Of a DNA stretch of 5,718 bases, positions 5,168 to 5,718 are shown in pieces; positions within the stretch are counted from its first letter, which is position 1; every line of letters starts with the position of its first letter. Both the position numbers and the translations under genes were made by a program. The notes under the pieces are model-generated. The model did not search any database. It saw nothing but the letters and a program-made list of their open reading frames with translations, and was not told where the DNA came from. Origin of the DNA: Chloroflexota bacterium. GTDB taxonomy: Bacteria > Chloroflexota > Dehalococcoidia > UBA3495. Location: assembly GCA_022571575.1 (NCBI GenBank), contig JACZXN010000134.1:1-5718 (forward strand), read 5' to 3'.

Positions 5168-5718
5168 ATGAAATGGTGCAGATTCTCCACCGGAGGCCCC
5201 ATCTCCTACGGAATAATCGACGGAGACACGGTGACCGAGGTCGAGGGCACCCCCTTCGACAGCTACAAGAAGACAGCCAACACCCACAAGCTGGACGCGG
5301 TGAAGCTTGAGGTCCCGGTTATCCCGCCCACCTTCTACGCCGCCGGCATCAATTACCCGGAGCACGTGACCTGGGCCGCCCAGATGCGCGGCGAGGAGCC
5401 GGTCCTGCCCACACAGGCCGACGTGGGCTACCGGGCCGTCAACGCCCTGGTGCCCGACGGACACGACATCATCGTGCCCAAGGACGCCACCGAGATGCTC
5501 CAATACGAGGGCGAGTTGGTGGTGGTGATCGGCAAGACCTGCCGCAACGTCACCGAAGAACAGGCCCTGGACTACGTCCTCGGTTACACCATCGGCAACG
5601 ACGTCAGCGAGCGGACCTGGCAGCGGAACGACCGCACCATGTGGCGGGCCAAGAATACCGACACCTTCAAGCCCATGGGCCCCTGGATCGTCACCGGCCT
5701 GAACCCCGACGACCTGCA
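5168..5718 (+). CDS. fumarylacetoacetate hydrolase (FAH) family protein, 5' part
   Basis: The family hydrolyses or hydrates beta-diketo or 2-keto acids (fumarylpyruvate, acylpyruvates, 2-oxohept-3-ene-1,7-dioate and relatives) using Mg2+ or Mn2+ in the cytoplasm. The visible 183 residues are roughly two thirds of the usual 280-300; the gene runs off the window in frame. Residues 1-49 are the small N-terminal domain, and the FAH core begins near V49-P-V-I-P-P. G60-I-N-Y-P-E-H66 is the family's G.NY..H motif. The metal ligands are present as Y113-E114-G-E116-L and D145 in GYTIGNDVSER, followed by W151-Q and the RAKNTDTFKPMGPW stretch (R160-W173) with K162. The usual F-x-K after PVL is replaced by P-T-Q (81-83), and VGYRAVNAL follows, as in a recognisable subgroup. 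The start is well supported by AGAGGTGA seven bases upstream and by the promoter at 5086-5113. The exact substrate cannot be read from sequence. Divergent from the SDR gene. Confidence 0.93.
   Translation, partial: MKWCRFSTGGPISYGIIDGDTVTEVEGTPFDSYKKTANTHKLDAVKLEVPVIPPTFYAAGINYPEHVTWAAQMRGEEPVLPTQADVGYRAVNALVPDGHDIIVPKDATEMLQYEGELVVVIGKTCRNVTEEQALDYVLGYTIGNDVSERTWQRNDRTMWRAKNTDTFKPMGPWIVTGLNPDDL

Noticed and set aside
5078..5503. 141-codon minus-strand frame opposite the FAH-family gene
   Set aside because: It runs across the divergent promoter and opposite the metal-ligand motifs of a clear FAH-family gene, with no domain of its own.
1..5718. CRISPR array, tRNA/rRNA genes, transposase, toxin-antitoxin or phage-defence genes
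   Set aside because: No regularly spaced direct repeats, cloverleaf-like segments or matching protein motifs were seen on either strand.

Overview
The window is GC-rich bacterial DNA carrying three genes on the minus strand, one truncated gene on the plus strand at the right edge, and possibly the last codons of another plus-strand gene at the left edge. Most other long open frames are antisense shadows of these genes. The source cannot be fixed from sequence alone. The DUF2339/DUF3999 membrane pair, a short-chain dehydrogenase without the catalytic tyrosine, a fumarylacetoacetate-hydrolase-family gene, and intergenic repeats of the GTAGGGGCG...CGCCCCTAC and TCATCCTGAGC...GTCGAAGGA kinds recall environmental Chloroflexota (SAR202/Dehalococcoidia-like). 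That placement is from memory of such genomes and is tentative. Layout: bases 2-52 may be the 3' end of a plus-strand gene. Bases 53-257 are a convergent intergenic stretch with a perfect 34-bp palindrome and a second, degenerate repeat sharing a 12-mer with it. Bases 258-1592 (minus) encode an exported, C-terminally anchored DUF3999-type protein with two tandem discoidin-like beta-sandwich units. Bases 1576-4032 (minus) encode an 818-residue DUF2339 polytopic membrane protein with an N-terminal zinc ribbon, a short coiled coil and about 2.5 copies of a 140-residue membrane repeat. The two frames overlap by 17 bases and probably act as a translationally coupled pair in the cell envelope; their biochemical role is unknown. 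Bases 4033-4216 are a spacer holding a 17-bp near-palindrome and one arm of an 11-bp inverted repeat that brackets the TTG start of the DUF2339 gene. Bases 4217-4987 (minus) encode a 256-residue SDR-fold protein in which the YxxxK tyrosine is valine. Bases 4988-5167 are a divergent promoter region with a good sigma70-type promoter for the rightward gene, lying inside an inverted repeat. Bases 5168-5718 (plus) are the first 183 codons of a fumarylacetoacetate-hydrolase-family enzyme with all three metal ligands visible. The window holds two units: a DUF2339-DUF3999 envelope pair of unknown function, and a divergent SDR/FAH-family pair that looks like small-molecule (keto-acid or aromatic-breakdown) metabolism. 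No RNA genes, CRISPR array, transposase or defence genes were found. The items most worth following up are the tyrosine-less SDR, the inverted repeat around a start codon with no Shine-Dalgarno sequence, the perfect palindrome, and the repeat architecture of the two DUF proteins.
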